A DNA stretch of 64,000 bases from assembly GCA_002501085.1 (NCBI GenBank), contig DLRL01000056.1:1-64000 (forward strand), in the 5' to 3' direction. Source of the stretch: Gemmatimonadales bacterium UBA7889 (GTDB lineage: Bacteria > Gemmatimonadota > Gemmatimonadetes > Longimicrobiales > Gaopeijiaceae). A program made the translations under genes and the position numbers. Shown piece by piece: positions 9,053 to 16,880 of this stretch. Position 1 is the first letter of the stretch; each line of letters starts with the position of its first letter. The notes beneath the pieces were generated by a model. That model was not told where the DNA came from. It was given only the letters and a program-made list of their open reading frames with translations, and ran no database searches.

Positions 9053-9091
9053 CAAGTCGAAGAAATAAACCGAATGCCGCCGGGCTCTCTC
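8994..9091 (+). promoter_or_regulatory. ilv attenuator: pause hairpin and antiterminator
   Basis: GCCTGAGCC (8994-9002) pairs with GGCTCAGGC (9012-9020), giving a 9-bp hairpin in the leader frame. The next segment, 9021-9042 (from GAGAG to TTCGG), can pair with 9070-9091 (from CCGAA to CTCTC): five solid pairs at each end and a partly paired middle with G-U wobbles. Because 9080-9091 is also the 5' arm of the terminator, the two structures exclude each other. A ribosome stalled at the Leu/Val codons leaves 9021-9042 free; one that reaches the stop at 9052 covers it. Confidence 0.75.
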
Positions 9092-9113
9092 AACTGGGAG
9101 GGTCCGGTTTTTT
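9080..9113 (+). terminator. ilv attenuator terminator
   Basis: CCGGGCTCTCTC (9080-9091) pairs over all 12 positions (three G-U) with GGGAGGGTCCGG (9096-9107) around an AACT loop, followed by six T (9108-9113). It lies only 22 bases before the ilvB ATG, which leaves no room for another promoter. Transcription of ilvB must therefore pass through it. Confidence 0.88.
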
Positions 9114-9135
9114 CATTATAGAAGAATTGGAAAGA

Positions 9136-10860
9136 ATGGCTACTACCACAGGTGCCGATCTCGCTTGCAGAGCGCTCTCTCGAGAGGGGGCGCAGGTGCT
9201 CTTTGGGCACCCTGGTGGCGCTATTCTTCCGTTCTATGATGCTTTATACAACTATTCTGCCCTTCGCCACGTACTTTGCAGGCATGAACAGGGCGCCGCT
9301 CATGCGGCTGATGGCTATGCACGCGCAACGGGACGGACAGGTGTTTGTGTGGCAACGAGTGGCCCGGGTGCTACGAACCTAGTAACTGGGCTGGCGGCCG
9401 CATTCATGGATGGCGTGCCAGTTGTTGCGGTAACTGGTCAAGTTGCTCGTCCTGGAATAGGAACCTTCGCCTTTCAGGAGACTGATATTTTAGGGGTGAC
9501 AATCCCTGTTACAAAGCATGGATTCTTGGTGCAGAGAGCCTCCGACATCCCTGAAGTGCTTTCGGAGGCTTTCCGATTAGCTGTGTCTGGTCGTCCTGGC
9601 CCGGTGCTGGTCGACATCCCAAAGGATGTCCAGGCAACACTCGTCGATGAGAAGACATCTTCCTTGTCGCGTACCAGAAGGCCTGTGCCTATGGAACCCC
9701 TGCAGAGTACTCAGGACATTGAGGCAGCGATTCAGCAGGTTGCCAAACTCCTAAGCGAGGCAGAGAGGCCGGTATTGCTTGTTGGCCGCGGAGTAATTTC
9801 GTCAGGTACAGCTGGTAAGCTTAGTTACTTGGCTGAGCGCAACGATCTTCCGGTCATCACTTCGTTATTAGGGCTGGATGCGTTCCCGGCTTCGGATCCG
9901 CGCGCACTTGGTATGCCCGGCATGCATGGTACCGAAAGAGCCAACTATAGCCTGCAGGATGCAGATTTGGTTCTAGGTCTCGGCGTCCGATTCGATGACC
10001 GAGTGATTGGTCGACCAGACGGATTCGCCCCAAACGCCAGGATCGTTCATTTCGATATCGATGCAACTGCGATCGAACGAACGATGCGCGCGGATATTGC
10101 AGTTGTAGCTGACCTTGCTGCGTCCCTCAAGATGCTGTTGCCTCTCGTTCCGAAAACAGACCGTACGGCCTGGTGGGAGAGGATTCGGGAATGGAACCGT
10201 GAAGCAGATCCGACACAGGAGCCGCCGAGGGCCGGATACCGTCGAATGGGCCCACTCGGCGCTCGAGAGGCCATCCGCTCTGTTGCACGTAAGATCAGCG
10301 AAAGCAACGCTATAGCCGTAAGTGATGTCGGCCAGCATCAAATGTGGCTTGCACAAGAGTTAGGAGACGTGGCCCCGCGTTCCCACCTAACTTCAGGTGG
10401 TCTGGGGGCTATGGGATATGCCCTTCCAGCAGGACTTGGCGCGGCAATTGGACAACCCGATCGTCCGGTCTGGGTCGTAGCAGGAGATGGAGGCTTCCAG
10501 ATGAGTCTCCAGGAACTCGCGACAGTCGTCCAGGAAGGCATTCCATTGCGCATCGTGGTGATTGATAATGGTTATCTCGGTATGGTGCGGCAGTGGCAGG
10601 AGCGCTTCTACGGGAAGCGGTACTCAGGGACACAGATTTCGGGACCAGATCTTGTTGCTTTGGGGAAAGCCTACGGTATTCCATCATGGCGCATCGACAG
10701 GAGCGAGCAACTGGATTCCACGCTTAGCCTCGCAACCATCGAAGACGGTCCGGTGCTAATCTGGATGCAGGTCCGCCAGGAAGAGAATGTTTATCCGATG
10801 GTCCCATCTGGGGCCACTCTCGACAAGATGGTTACTGAACCCGAGCATGTTTCTGGATGA
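9136..10860 (+). CDS. ilvB: acetolactate synthase large subunit
   Basis: A 574-residue thiamine-diphosphate enzyme that condenses pyruvate (or pyruvate and 2-oxobutyrate) in the first committed step of branched-chain amino acid synthesis. The N-terminal domain has GHPGGAILPFYD and the catalytic-Glu segment RHEQGAAHAADGYARATG. The middle domain binds FAD. The C-terminal domain has GLGAMGYALPAGLGAAIG and the ThDP/Mg motif GDGGFQMSLQEL...DNGYLGMVRQWQ. The ATG at 9136 is preferred over an in-frame TTG nine bases upstream because homologues begin near here. Its stop overlaps the ilvN start by ATGA. Expression is predicted to be controlled by the attenuator just upstream. Confidence 0.97.
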   Translation: MATTTGADLACRALSREGAQVLFGHPGGAILPFYDALYNYSALRHVLCRHEQGAAHAADGYARATGRTGVCVATSGPGATNLVTGLAAAFMDGVPVVAVTGQVARPGIGTFAFQETDILGVTIPVTKHGFLVQRASDIPEVLSEAFRLAVSGRPGPVLVDIPKDVQATLVDEKTSSLSRTRRPVPMEPLQSTQDIEAAIQQVAKLLSEAERPVLLVGRGVISSGTAGKLSYLAERNDLPVITSLLGLDAFPASDPRALGMPGMHGTERANYSLQDADLVLGLGVRFDDRVIGRPDGFAPNARIVHFDIDATAIERTMRADIAVVADLAASLKMLLPLVPKTDRTAWWERIREWNREADPTQEPPRAGYRRMGPLGAREAIRSVARKISESNAIAVSDVGQHQMWLAQELGDVAPRSHLTSGGLGAMGYALPAGLGAAIGQPDRPVWVVAGDGGFQMSLQELATVVQEGIPLRIVVIDNGYLGMVRQWQERFYGKRYSGTQISGPDLVALGKAYGIPSWRIDRSEQLDSTLSLATIEDGPVLIWMQVRQEENVYPMVPSGATLDKMVTEPEHVSG

Positions 10861-11330
10861 GCCAATTCGTGCTTGTGGCAAGCCTGCAAGATGTGGCTGG
10901 AGCCCTTGAACGCTTGCTCGGACTCTTGCGTCGTCGCGCCTTACCGATAGAGAACCTCTCCTTGTATCAAGCCGAGGATAAGATCCTCGAAGTCGTGCTG
11001 CGATTCGAGGATCTTGATACACCAGAAGATAGAGTGGCTGCCGAGGTTTCAAGCCTATATGATGTTCTTTCTGTGAGGCGCCCTGATCAAGCATCCTGTG
11101 ATGCAACTCGGGAATTGGCTGTTGTTAAAACGCACGGTGACCTCGAGCCGGTGCTCCCAGAGACAGTTAGTGATGTGCTGCAGCGCCATAGCTCAGACTC
11201 TATGGAACTCTCTGGCACTCCGCATGCGATTGACCGGGCGCTCGCATACCTGCAAGAACAAGGTCTTGTTACTGGAGTGAGCCGCAGTGGTGAGATGTTT
11301 CCACCCGGCCCTCATGAAATTGATACATAA
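10857..11330 (+). CDS. ilvN: acetolactate synthase regulatory subunit
   Basis: A 157-residue small subunit with an N-terminal ACT domain (FVLVASLQDVAGALERLLGLLRRR, the feedback-inhibitor binding region) and a second ACT-like C-terminal domain with ELAVVKTH. It activates the large subunit and confers Val feedback inhibition in known systems. The N-terminal domain is more divergent than in enterobacterial IlvH, but length and position fit. The ATGA overlap with ilvB indicates translational coupling in a 1:1 complex. Confidence 0.93.
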   Translation: MSQFVLVASLQDVAGALERLLGLLRRRALPIENLSLYQAEDKILEVVLRFEDLDTPEDRVAAEVSSLYDVLSVRRPDQASCDATRELAVVKTHGDLEPVLPETVSDVLQRHSSDSMELSGTPHAIDRALAYLQEQGLVTGVSRSGEMFPPGPHEIDT

Positions 11331-11354
11331 CTTCACTGTAGGGAGAGAACTCTG

Positions 11355-12347
11355 ATGGACCAAGTCAGCTCGAGCACGGCTGCTCTAGAGGGAAGAACGG
11401 TGGCTGTAATCGGATACGGTAGTCAGGGGCACGCACACGCACTCAACCTCAGGGATAGTGGTGTGGAGGTTGTGGTCGGCTTGCGAGATGGGAGTGCATC
11501 AGCCGATAAGGCGCGGGCTGAGAGTCTTGAAGTCATGCCTGTACACGAAGCAGTAAAACGTGGTGACGTAATCGCGTTCCTGATCCATGACACGGCACAG
11601 CCTGCGGTCTATACCGCAGATATCGAACCTGCTTTGGAGCCAGGCAACGCCCTTCTTTTCGCACATGGCTTTAATATTCATTACGGAGAAATCGTGCCAC
11701 CCGCAGATGTGGACGTCATCCTCGTTGCGCCCAAGTCACCGGGGCAGATGCTCCGTCGTGAATTTGAGGCGGGTCGTGGAGTGCCAGCCTTATACGGTAT
11801 CCACCAGGATGCGACAGGGGGTGCCCGAGAGCTTACGCTCGCTTACGCCGCTGGGCTGGGTTCCTCACGTGCCGGATTGCTCGAGACTACCTGTGGCGCA
11901 GAGACTGAAACAGACCTCTTCGGTGAACAAGCTGTTTTATGTGGTGGCTTCAGCGAACTGGTGAAAGCCGGATTCGAGACACTTGTTGAAGCAGGGTATG
12001 ACCCGCGACTTGCATACTTCGAATGCTTGCATGAGCTAAAACTAATCGTTGACCTAGCTTATGCGGGTGGGCTCGCAGGGATGCGTGCTGAGGTGAGCGA
12101 TACTGCAGAATATGGTGATTATGTGAGTGGCAAGCGGGTTGTGGGCCCAGCTGCAAGAATCGCTATGCGAGAAATTCTAGAGGATATCCAGTCCGGGGCC
12201 TTCGCACGCAGATGGATCGATGAGTCAAAAAGTGGTGGACAGGAGTTTCAGCGAATTCGGGCATGCGAGCGGGTCCACCAAATTGAGGAAGTGGGAGCTG
12301 AACTTCGCTCACATATGACGTGGCTTCAGCCAGACTCTGAGGCTTGA
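11355..12347 (+). CDS. ilvC: ketol-acid reductoisomerase
   Basis: A 330-residue class I enzyme that isomerises and reduces acetolactate with NADPH and Mg. The Rossmann motif GYGSQGHAHALNLRDSG is near residues 20-36. Metal-binding segments ETDLFGEQ and ECLHELKLIVDL are intact, as is TAEYGDY. The usual PD pair after the first beta-alpha unit reads HD (FLIHDTAQ), a small deviation. GGGAGAG lies before the ATG. It is the third gene of the ilv operon, with a 24-base gap after ilvN and a 4-base overlap with ilvD. Confidence 0.97.
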   Translation: MDQVSSSTAALEGRTVAVIGYGSQGHAHALNLRDSGVEVVVGLRDGSASADKARAESLEVMPVHEAVKRGDVIAFLIHDTAQPAVYTADIEPALEPGNALLFAHGFNIHYGEIVPPADVDVILVAPKSPGQMLRREFEAGRGVPALYGIHQDATGGARELTLAYAAGLGSSRAGLLETTCGAETETDLFGEQAVLCGGFSELVKAGFETLVEAGYDPRLAYFECLHELKLIVDLAYAGGLAGMRAEVSDTAEYGDYVSGKRVVGPAARIAMREILEDIQSGAFARRWIDESKSGGQEFQRIRACERVHQIEEVGAELRSHMTWLQPDSEA

Positions 12348-14014
12348 AGCTTCCCACGCTCAGGAGCCGCGAACTCCTGGGGGGACGGGACAGGGCACCC
12401 GCGCGTGCAATGCTTCGTGCTGTGGGTCTGAGTGACGAAGACTTTGAGAAGCCGCTGATTGGGATTGCGAATACCTGGACTGATTCGACGCCGTGTAATG
12501 TTCACCTAAGGGATTTGGCTTCAGCTGTTCGCGAGGGTGTTATCGATGCAGGTGGTACTCCACTTGAGTTCAACACAATCGCAGTATCGGACGGTATCAC
12601 CATGGGTACTTCCGGTATGCGCACGTCGCTAGTTAGTCGTGAAATCATCGCAGATTCAATCGAGTTGATGGGCCTTGGATACCACTTCGACGGGGTCATC
12701 GCACTTTCGGGTTGTGATAAAACAATCCCAGGAACGGTAATGGCACTGGCCCGGCTCGACCGTCCAAGCTTGATGCTCTATGGAGGATCAATACAACCCG
12801 GTACGCACGCGGGCCAAGACATTACGATCCAGGATGTTTTTGAAGCTGTAGGCGCATGCGCTGCGGGGCGTATTGATGAAGAGGAGCTTACGGAGATTGA
12901 AAAGGCCGCCTGCCCGGGCGCTGGGGCGTGCGGTGGCCAGTTCACTGCGAATACGATGGCTACAGTATTTGAGGCGGTCGGGATTTCACCGATGGGAAGT
13001 GGCACAGTGCCCGCCACGGACTCGGCGAAGGCTGAAGTAGCACGTGGTTGCGGCCGCCTAGTCGTTGACCTCGTCGAACGGAATGTTACTGCACGACAAA
13101 TCCTCACTCGCGAGGCACTCGAGAATGGAGTAGCTGTCGCCGTTGCTACCGGAGGATCTACCAATGCTGTTCTCCACCTCTTGGCAGTGGCCCATGAAGC
13201 AGGTGTGCGACTCACACTAGACGATTTCGACCGGATTAGCGCTACTACTCCACTCTTGGCAGATATGAAACCCTGGGGACGTTTCGTGGCTCCTGATCTT
13301 CACCGTGCAGGAGGGGTAGCGCTGGTTGCTCGCCGGCTCCTAGAAGGTGGTTATCTGAAGGGGGGTATGCTCACCGTTACTGGCCAGACGCTTTCGGGAG
13401 AGGTCTCGGATGCGGAGGAAACTGTGGGGCAGGAAGTTGTTCGGTCAGCAGCAAATCCGATCAAGGATCGTGGTGGGCTAATTGTACTCAGGGGCAACCT
13501 GGCCCCCGACGGGTGTGTTTTGAAGGTCGCAGGTCATGAGAGAATGTTTCACCAAGGGCCTGCCTGTGTCTTTGAAAGTGAAGAGGACGCGATGATGGCG
13601 GTACAAGGCGGAACAATCGTTCCGGGTGATGTAGTCGTGATCCGAGGAGAGGGGCCGCGTGGAGGGCCCGGAATGAGGGAGATGCTTGCCGTCACAGCTG
13701 CGCTAGCGGGTTCGGGCTTGGGCTCCAAGGTCGCACTCCTCACAGACGGGAGGTTTTCGGGAGCTACACACGGCTTAATGGCTGGACATGTTGCACCAGA
13801 GGCAGTCGAGGGTGGCCCGATTGCAGCGCTACAAGATGGAGACATCGTGACTTTCGACCTAGAGGAACGCACTGTTTCGGTCGACATGAGCCCTGATGAG
13901 ATTAAGTCGCGAGTTATGGCATGGTCACCGCCTTCGAGTCTGATACCTGATGGGGCCCTATCGAAGTACGCTCGATTGGTCTCGTCTGCAGCGAACGGCG
14001 CAGTGACTATCTAA
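12344..14014 (+). CDS. ilvD: dihydroxy-acid dehydratase
   Basis: A 556-residue iron-sulfur dehydratase making the 2-oxo acid precursors of Val and Ile. The Fe-S cysteines appear in LSGCDKTIPG and CPGAGACGGQFTANTMA; GRFSGATHG near the C-terminus is also diagnostic. The start is a TTG whose TTGA overlaps the ilvC stop. The conserved N-terminal LRSRELLGGRDRAPARAML needs this early start, since the first ATG lies at 12410. GAGG is only one base from the TTG, so translation probably depends on coupling with ilvC. No terminator follows before the phe leader. Confidence 0.96.
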   Translation: MKLPTLRSRELLGGRDRAPARAMLRAVGLSDEDFEKPLIGIANTWTDSTPCNVHLRDLASAVREGVIDAGGTPLEFNTIAVSDGITMGTSGMRTSLVSREIIADSIELMGLGYHFDGVIALSGCDKTIPGTVMALARLDRPSLMLYGGSIQPGTHAGQDITIQDVFEAVGACAAGRIDEEELTEIEKAACPGAGACGGQFTANTMATVFEAVGISPMGSGTVPATDSAKAEVARGCGRLVVDLVERNVTARQILTREALENGVAVAVATGGSTNAVLHLLAVAHEAGVRLTLDDFDRISATTPLLADMKPWGRFVAPDLHRAGGVALVARRLLEGGYLKGGMLTVTGQTLSGEVSDAEETVGQEVVRSAANPIKDRGGLIVLRGNLAPDGCVLKVAGHERMFHQGPACVFESEEDAMMAVQGGTIVPGDVVVIRGEGPRGGPGMREMLAVTAALAGSGLGSKVALLTDGRFSGATHGLMAGHVAPEAVEGGPIAALQDGDIVTFDLEERTVSVDMSPDEIKSRVMAWSPPSSLIPDGALSKYARLVSSAANGAVTI

Positions 14015-14042
14015 TCTCCATATAAAGCATAAATTGAAGGCA

Positions 14043-14126
14043 ATGAATACAATGCTGCTTTTCTTTGCTCGATTTACAAACGCCCCGAGCCACAAGCGCC
14101 GGGGTGCAGGATCCACACGCTTATGA
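14043..14126 (+). CDS. phe operon leader peptide (attenuation)
   Basis: A 27-residue open frame runs from ATG 14043, or 24 residues from the second ATG at 14052, to TGA 14124-14126. From the second ATG it reads MLLFFARF, so three Phe codons sit within eight. GAAGG at 14036-14040 lies 2 bases before the first ATG and 11 before the second. A Phe-rich leader ahead of pheA is the known arrangement in enterobacteria (pheL). The intrinsic terminator begins 26 bases after the stop. With three Phe codons the signal is weaker than in E. coli, so confidence is moderate. Confidence 0.65.
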   Translation: MNTMLLFFARFTNAPSHKRRGAGSTRL

Positions 14127-14142
14127 TGTAGTGGAATGCACC
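14083..14142 (+). promoter_or_regulatory. alternative hairpins of the phe leader
   Basis: CCCCG (14083-14087) can pair with CGGGG (14100-14104). Overlapping this, GGTGCA (14103-14108) pairs with TGCACC (14137-14142), with TCCAC (14112-14116) to GTGGA (14131-14135) stacked inside. The two hairpins compete for 14103-14104. A 6-bp pairing of 14098-14103 with 14163-14168 could disturb the terminator arm, but I do not see a strong antiterminator as in the ilv leader. A TATAAA at 14021-14026 has no convincing -35, so readthrough from ilvD is also possible. Confidence 0.5.
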
Positions 14143-14152
14143 AGCTTAGCCT

Positions 14153-14194
14153 AGAAAGGCGGTCCGGCATAAAAGCCGGGCCGCCTTTCTTTTT
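14153..14194 (+). terminator. phe attenuator or ilv operon terminator
   Basis: AGAAAGGCGGTCCGGC (14153-14168) pairs over 16 positions with GCCGGGCCGCCTTTCT (14175-14190) around an ATAAAA loop, followed by T's to 14194. It is one of the strongest hairpins in the window. It stands 29 bases before the chorismate mutase ATG, too close for a separate promoter in between. The simplest reading is that it controls readthrough into the phe genes. Confidence 0.9.
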
Positions 14195-14223
14195 GGCCCT
14201 CACTTAACGATGAGATTGCTACG

Positions 14224-14544
14224 ATGGATGATAGCCAGCCTAAACGAGATTCTGAGCCTATAGAGCTCTCTGATATCCGTAAGGAAATCGGTTTGATCGA
14301 TAAGCAGTTGCTAGATCTTATTGCGGCCAGATGTGACCTAGCGGTTAGCACGCTCGACGTGAAGAGAAGGCACGGGCTTATACCTACAGATACACGACGA
14401 GAACGTGGGGTGATCAGAAGGTCTGCCGTGCTTGCCCGAGAACGTGGTCTTGATACAGAACTCGTGCATGGCATCTTCCGGGGCGTCATTGACCTAGCCC
14501 GCGCGGCCTTGAAGGCCGCGGGCGATTCAGAGCCCCGGTCATGA
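14224..14544 (+). CDS. chorismate mutase, AroQ class
   Basis: A 106-residue all-helical chorismate mutase, converting chorismate to prephenate. Visible AroQ features are the first helix IRKEIGLIDKQLLDLIAARCDLA, the active-site Arg and Lys in DVKRRHG, and the second region DTRRERGVIRRS with ELVHGIFRGVIDLAR. The length fits a stand-alone enzyme rather than the fused P-protein of E. coli. Its stop overlaps the pheA start by ATGA, so the two enzymes are made together as a split P-protein. Confidence 0.92.
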   Translation: MDDSQPKRDSEPIELSDIRKEIGLIDKQLLDLIAARCDLAVSTLDVKRRHGLIPTDTRRERGVIRRSAVLARERGLDTELVHGIFRGVIDLARAALKAAGDSEPRS

Positions 14545-15368
14545 CCCGTATAGCGATCCAAGGGGCAAGCGGTTCATTCAGCCACGCAGCTGCGATCAAG
14601 GCTCTCGGTTCAGATGTGGAGATCATGGAGTGCCGAACTTCCGAAGCTCTTTTCGATGCTGTTTCGGACGGTATTGCCCTGTACGGTGTTGTACCTGTCG
14701 AGAATACGCTAGCTGGATCAGTGCAGAGGAATATGGATCTGCTATTTCAGCCGGAGATCCATATTGTGGCGGAAGCGCGCATTCGGATTCGGATGTGTTT
14801 AGTAGTAAGACCAGGATATTCGATGAGCCAAGTCAGGCGTGTTGCCTCGCACCCCGTGGCACTTCAGCAATGCCAGGGATTCTTCTCTCAAAACCCGCTG
14901 GTCGAGGCGGTCACAGCCTTTGATACTGCTGGGAGTGTCCGGGATCTCATGGCTGGCGATGCAGATTATGATGCTGCTATCGGCTCTGAACTCGCGGCGT
15001 CGCTATACGGTGCGGATGTTCTTGAGCAGAACCTGGAGGACCATGAGCAAAACTTCACTCGGTTCTTAACCATAGCCCGGAATCCGATCGCACTCCCGGA
15101 GCAAGGAGTGAAGACGTCCATCGCCTTCACGGTTCAGCATCGCCCGGGTGCTCTTCACGAGGCCCTGCTTGCTATCGCTGCGCATGACGTTGATCTAACG
15201 CGAATCGAGTCGCGTCCGATTGCAGGACAGCCCTGGAAATACAGGCTTTATGCAGATCTGCGAGCGCATTCCGCCACTGATCAGTCTGAGGCAGTAGAAG
15301 CGTTGGAAGCGGTTACAAGCGAGGTTCGTCTCTTAGGTCAGTACCTGGAGGAACCGGAGGGTATCTGA
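14541..15368 (+). CDS. pheA: prephenate dehydratase
   Basis: A 275-residue enzyme that decarboxylates and dehydrates prephenate to phenylpyruvate. The catalytic domain shows IQGASGSFSHAA, VVPVENTLAGSV, HPVALQQCQGFF and the catalytic T-R-F in NFTRFLTIAR. The C-terminal ACT domain carries GALHEALLAI and the ESRPIAGQPWKY motif, which in known enzymes binds Phe for feedback inhibition. Control is therefore probably double: allosteric through ACT and transcriptional through the attenuator. Confidence 0.96.
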   Translation: MTRIAIQGASGSFSHAAAIKALGSDVEIMECRTSEALFDAVSDGIALYGVVPVENTLAGSVQRNMDLLFQPEIHIVAEARIRIRMCLVVRPGYSMSQVRRVASHPVALQQCQGFFSQNPLVEAVTAFDTAGSVRDLMAGDADYDAAIGSELAASLYGADVLEQNLEDHEQNFTRFLTIARNPIALPEQGVKTSIAFTVQHRPGALHEALLAIAAHDVDLTRIESRPIAGQPWKYRLYADLRAHSATDQSEAVEALEAVTSEVRLLGQYLEEPEGI

Positions 15369-15524
15369 GCCGATCCTGTTTATTAAGCCTGTCATGCTTA
15401 TCGCGACCTAGCAGTGCCGCTCACGAGTCCACATGTTGCATCGCTGAAGGGACCATGCCGCGCTGCCGCCGATAAGGCCTTAAGAGCAGTGTGCTAAAGG
15501 TATTCCGATCAGGAGGTCATGAGC

Positions 15525-16880
15525 ATGCAGCAAGAAAATGGGCTCAATCGACGGGCGTTCTTAAAGAATGCTGGGATGACCGCAGTTCTCGGGGCAGTTG
15601 GAACACGGACTGCGTTTGCGGAGGAGTTGGATGTCGTCGAGTCTGCAGGTTCAGGCCTGCAGGTGTACGATTTTGATGAGGTCTACAACCGTGTCGATAC
15701 CGATAGCATTAAGTGGGATAGTGCAATTGCGACATACGGTGATGAGATCGAGGTCGGCATGGGTATCGCGGACATGGATTTCCAAGCACCCCAGTGTATT
15801 ACCAAGGCTCTTGCTGAACGCTGTGAGCATGAGAACTGGGGTTATCTCAGAAGGCCTTCGTCCTATGTAGAAGCCATCGTGGACTGGAATAGTCGCCGAT
15901 ATGGGCTCGATATCGATCCCAGCACAGTGGTTCTCACTACAGGTGTCCACCCAGGTCTGATTGCAGCACTGCATACGTTTGCACCCCCTGGGTCAAGAAT
16001 CCTTCTGACGACACCGACGTATAATGGCTTTTACTCTGACCTTCGGTTCACGAGAACGGTCGCATCAGATAGTCCGATGAAACTGGTCAATGGACGTTAC
16101 TCAATCGATTTCGAAGATTTTGAGCGACGAGCCAGGACAGCCAATGTCTTCATCCTGTGTAATCCACAGAATCCGACTGGAAACTGTTGGTCTCCGGAAG
16201 ACCTGACGCGGATGGGAGAGATCTGCCTAGAACATCGGGTTGTCTTACTTGCTGATGAAATACATTGCGACTTCGTGACTAAAGGGAATAAGTACACGCC
16301 ATTCGCCACCCTTCCGAACAAAGAGATTGTTGATAATAGCTTGACCTTTAAAGCTGCGAGTAAGTCTTTCAGTCTGGCTGCTATGAAGGTTGCTTGGTAC
16401 TTCTCGACCAACCCTGACTATCTTGCCCGTGTGCGGGCCAACACCAGGGCCGATCTGAGTACCTTGGGCATGGTAGCTAACCTTGCTGCGCTCACTGAAG
16501 GAGAAGATTGGCTTGATGAACTCTTGGTCTACATAGATGGGAACCATGATTTCGCAGAGAGCTACATTCAAGAAAACATCCCTCTTCTAGACTACACGAA
16601 GGCTCAGGGGACATATCTCGCTTGGCTTGATGTGGGCCAAGTCGTGAACCGGATCGGCGCAAAAGAGATTGCCGCCAAGGAGAGCAGGGCCTCGGGCAAC
16701 ACAGTTACTCCTGAAGACATCATTCAGCGCTGGTTCGCCGAGAACGCTCGGGTTTTCTTGAACCCTGGCTTGAGTTACGGAACTGGTGGTGCTGACCACA
16801 TGCGCATGAACCTCGCTACTTCGAGGAGGTTGATAAGGAAGGCGCTCGACAACATGGGAGAGGCTTTGGCAAAGATTTAG
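15525..16880 (+). CDS. Tat-exported PLP aminotransferase-like protein (MalY/PatB type)
   Basis: A 451-residue fold-type I PLP enzyme. The N-terminus has a Tat motif N-R-R-A-F-L-K followed by a short hydrophobic stretch and AFAEE, so it should be exported folded with its cofactor. The body has GMGIADMDFQAP and WGYLRRPSSYVEAI (MalY/PatB-like), LCNPQNPTGNCW, LADEIHCDF and the PLP Lys in KAASKSFSLAAMK. MalY/PatB relatives are C-S beta-lyases, but the substrate is not certain here. AGGAGGT at 15511-15517 is one base from an ATG at 15519 and seven from the ATG at 15525; I prefer the latter. The gene overlaps the convergent esterase gene by 4 bases. Confidence 0.88.
   Translation: MQQENGLNRRAFLKNAGMTAVLGAVGTRTAFAEELDVVESAGSGLQVYDFDEVYNRVDTDSIKWDSAIATYGDEIEVGMGIADMDFQAPQCITKALAERCEHENWGYLRRPSSYVEAIVDWNSRRYGLDIDPSTVVLTTGVHPGLIAALHTFAPPGSRILLTTPTYNGFYSDLRFTRTVASDSPMKLVNGRYSIDFEDFERRARTANVFILCNPQNPTGNCWSPEDLTRMGEICLEHRVVLLADEIHCDFVTKGNKYTPFATLPNKEIVDNSLTFKAASKSFSLAAMKVAWYFSTNPDYLARVRANTRADLSTLGMVANLAALTEGEDWLDELLVYIDGNHDFAESYIQENIPLLDYTKAQGTYLAWLDVGQVVNRIGAKEIAAKESRASGNTVTPEDIIQRWFAENARVFLNPGLSYGTGGADHMRMNLATSRRLIRKALDNMGEALAKI

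Noticed and set aside
8765..9135. T-box or riboswitch upstream of ilvB
   Set aside because: No T-box sequence or specifier loop is visible; the coding leader and terminator explain the region better.
12778..13215. 145-codon open frame antisense to ilvD
   Set aside because: Ser/Ala/Arg-rich with no domain; it mirrors codon bias of ilvD on the other strand.
14151..14561. 136-codon open frame antisense to chorismate mutase
   Set aside because: Overlaps an unmistakable real gene and the terminator; no motif seen.
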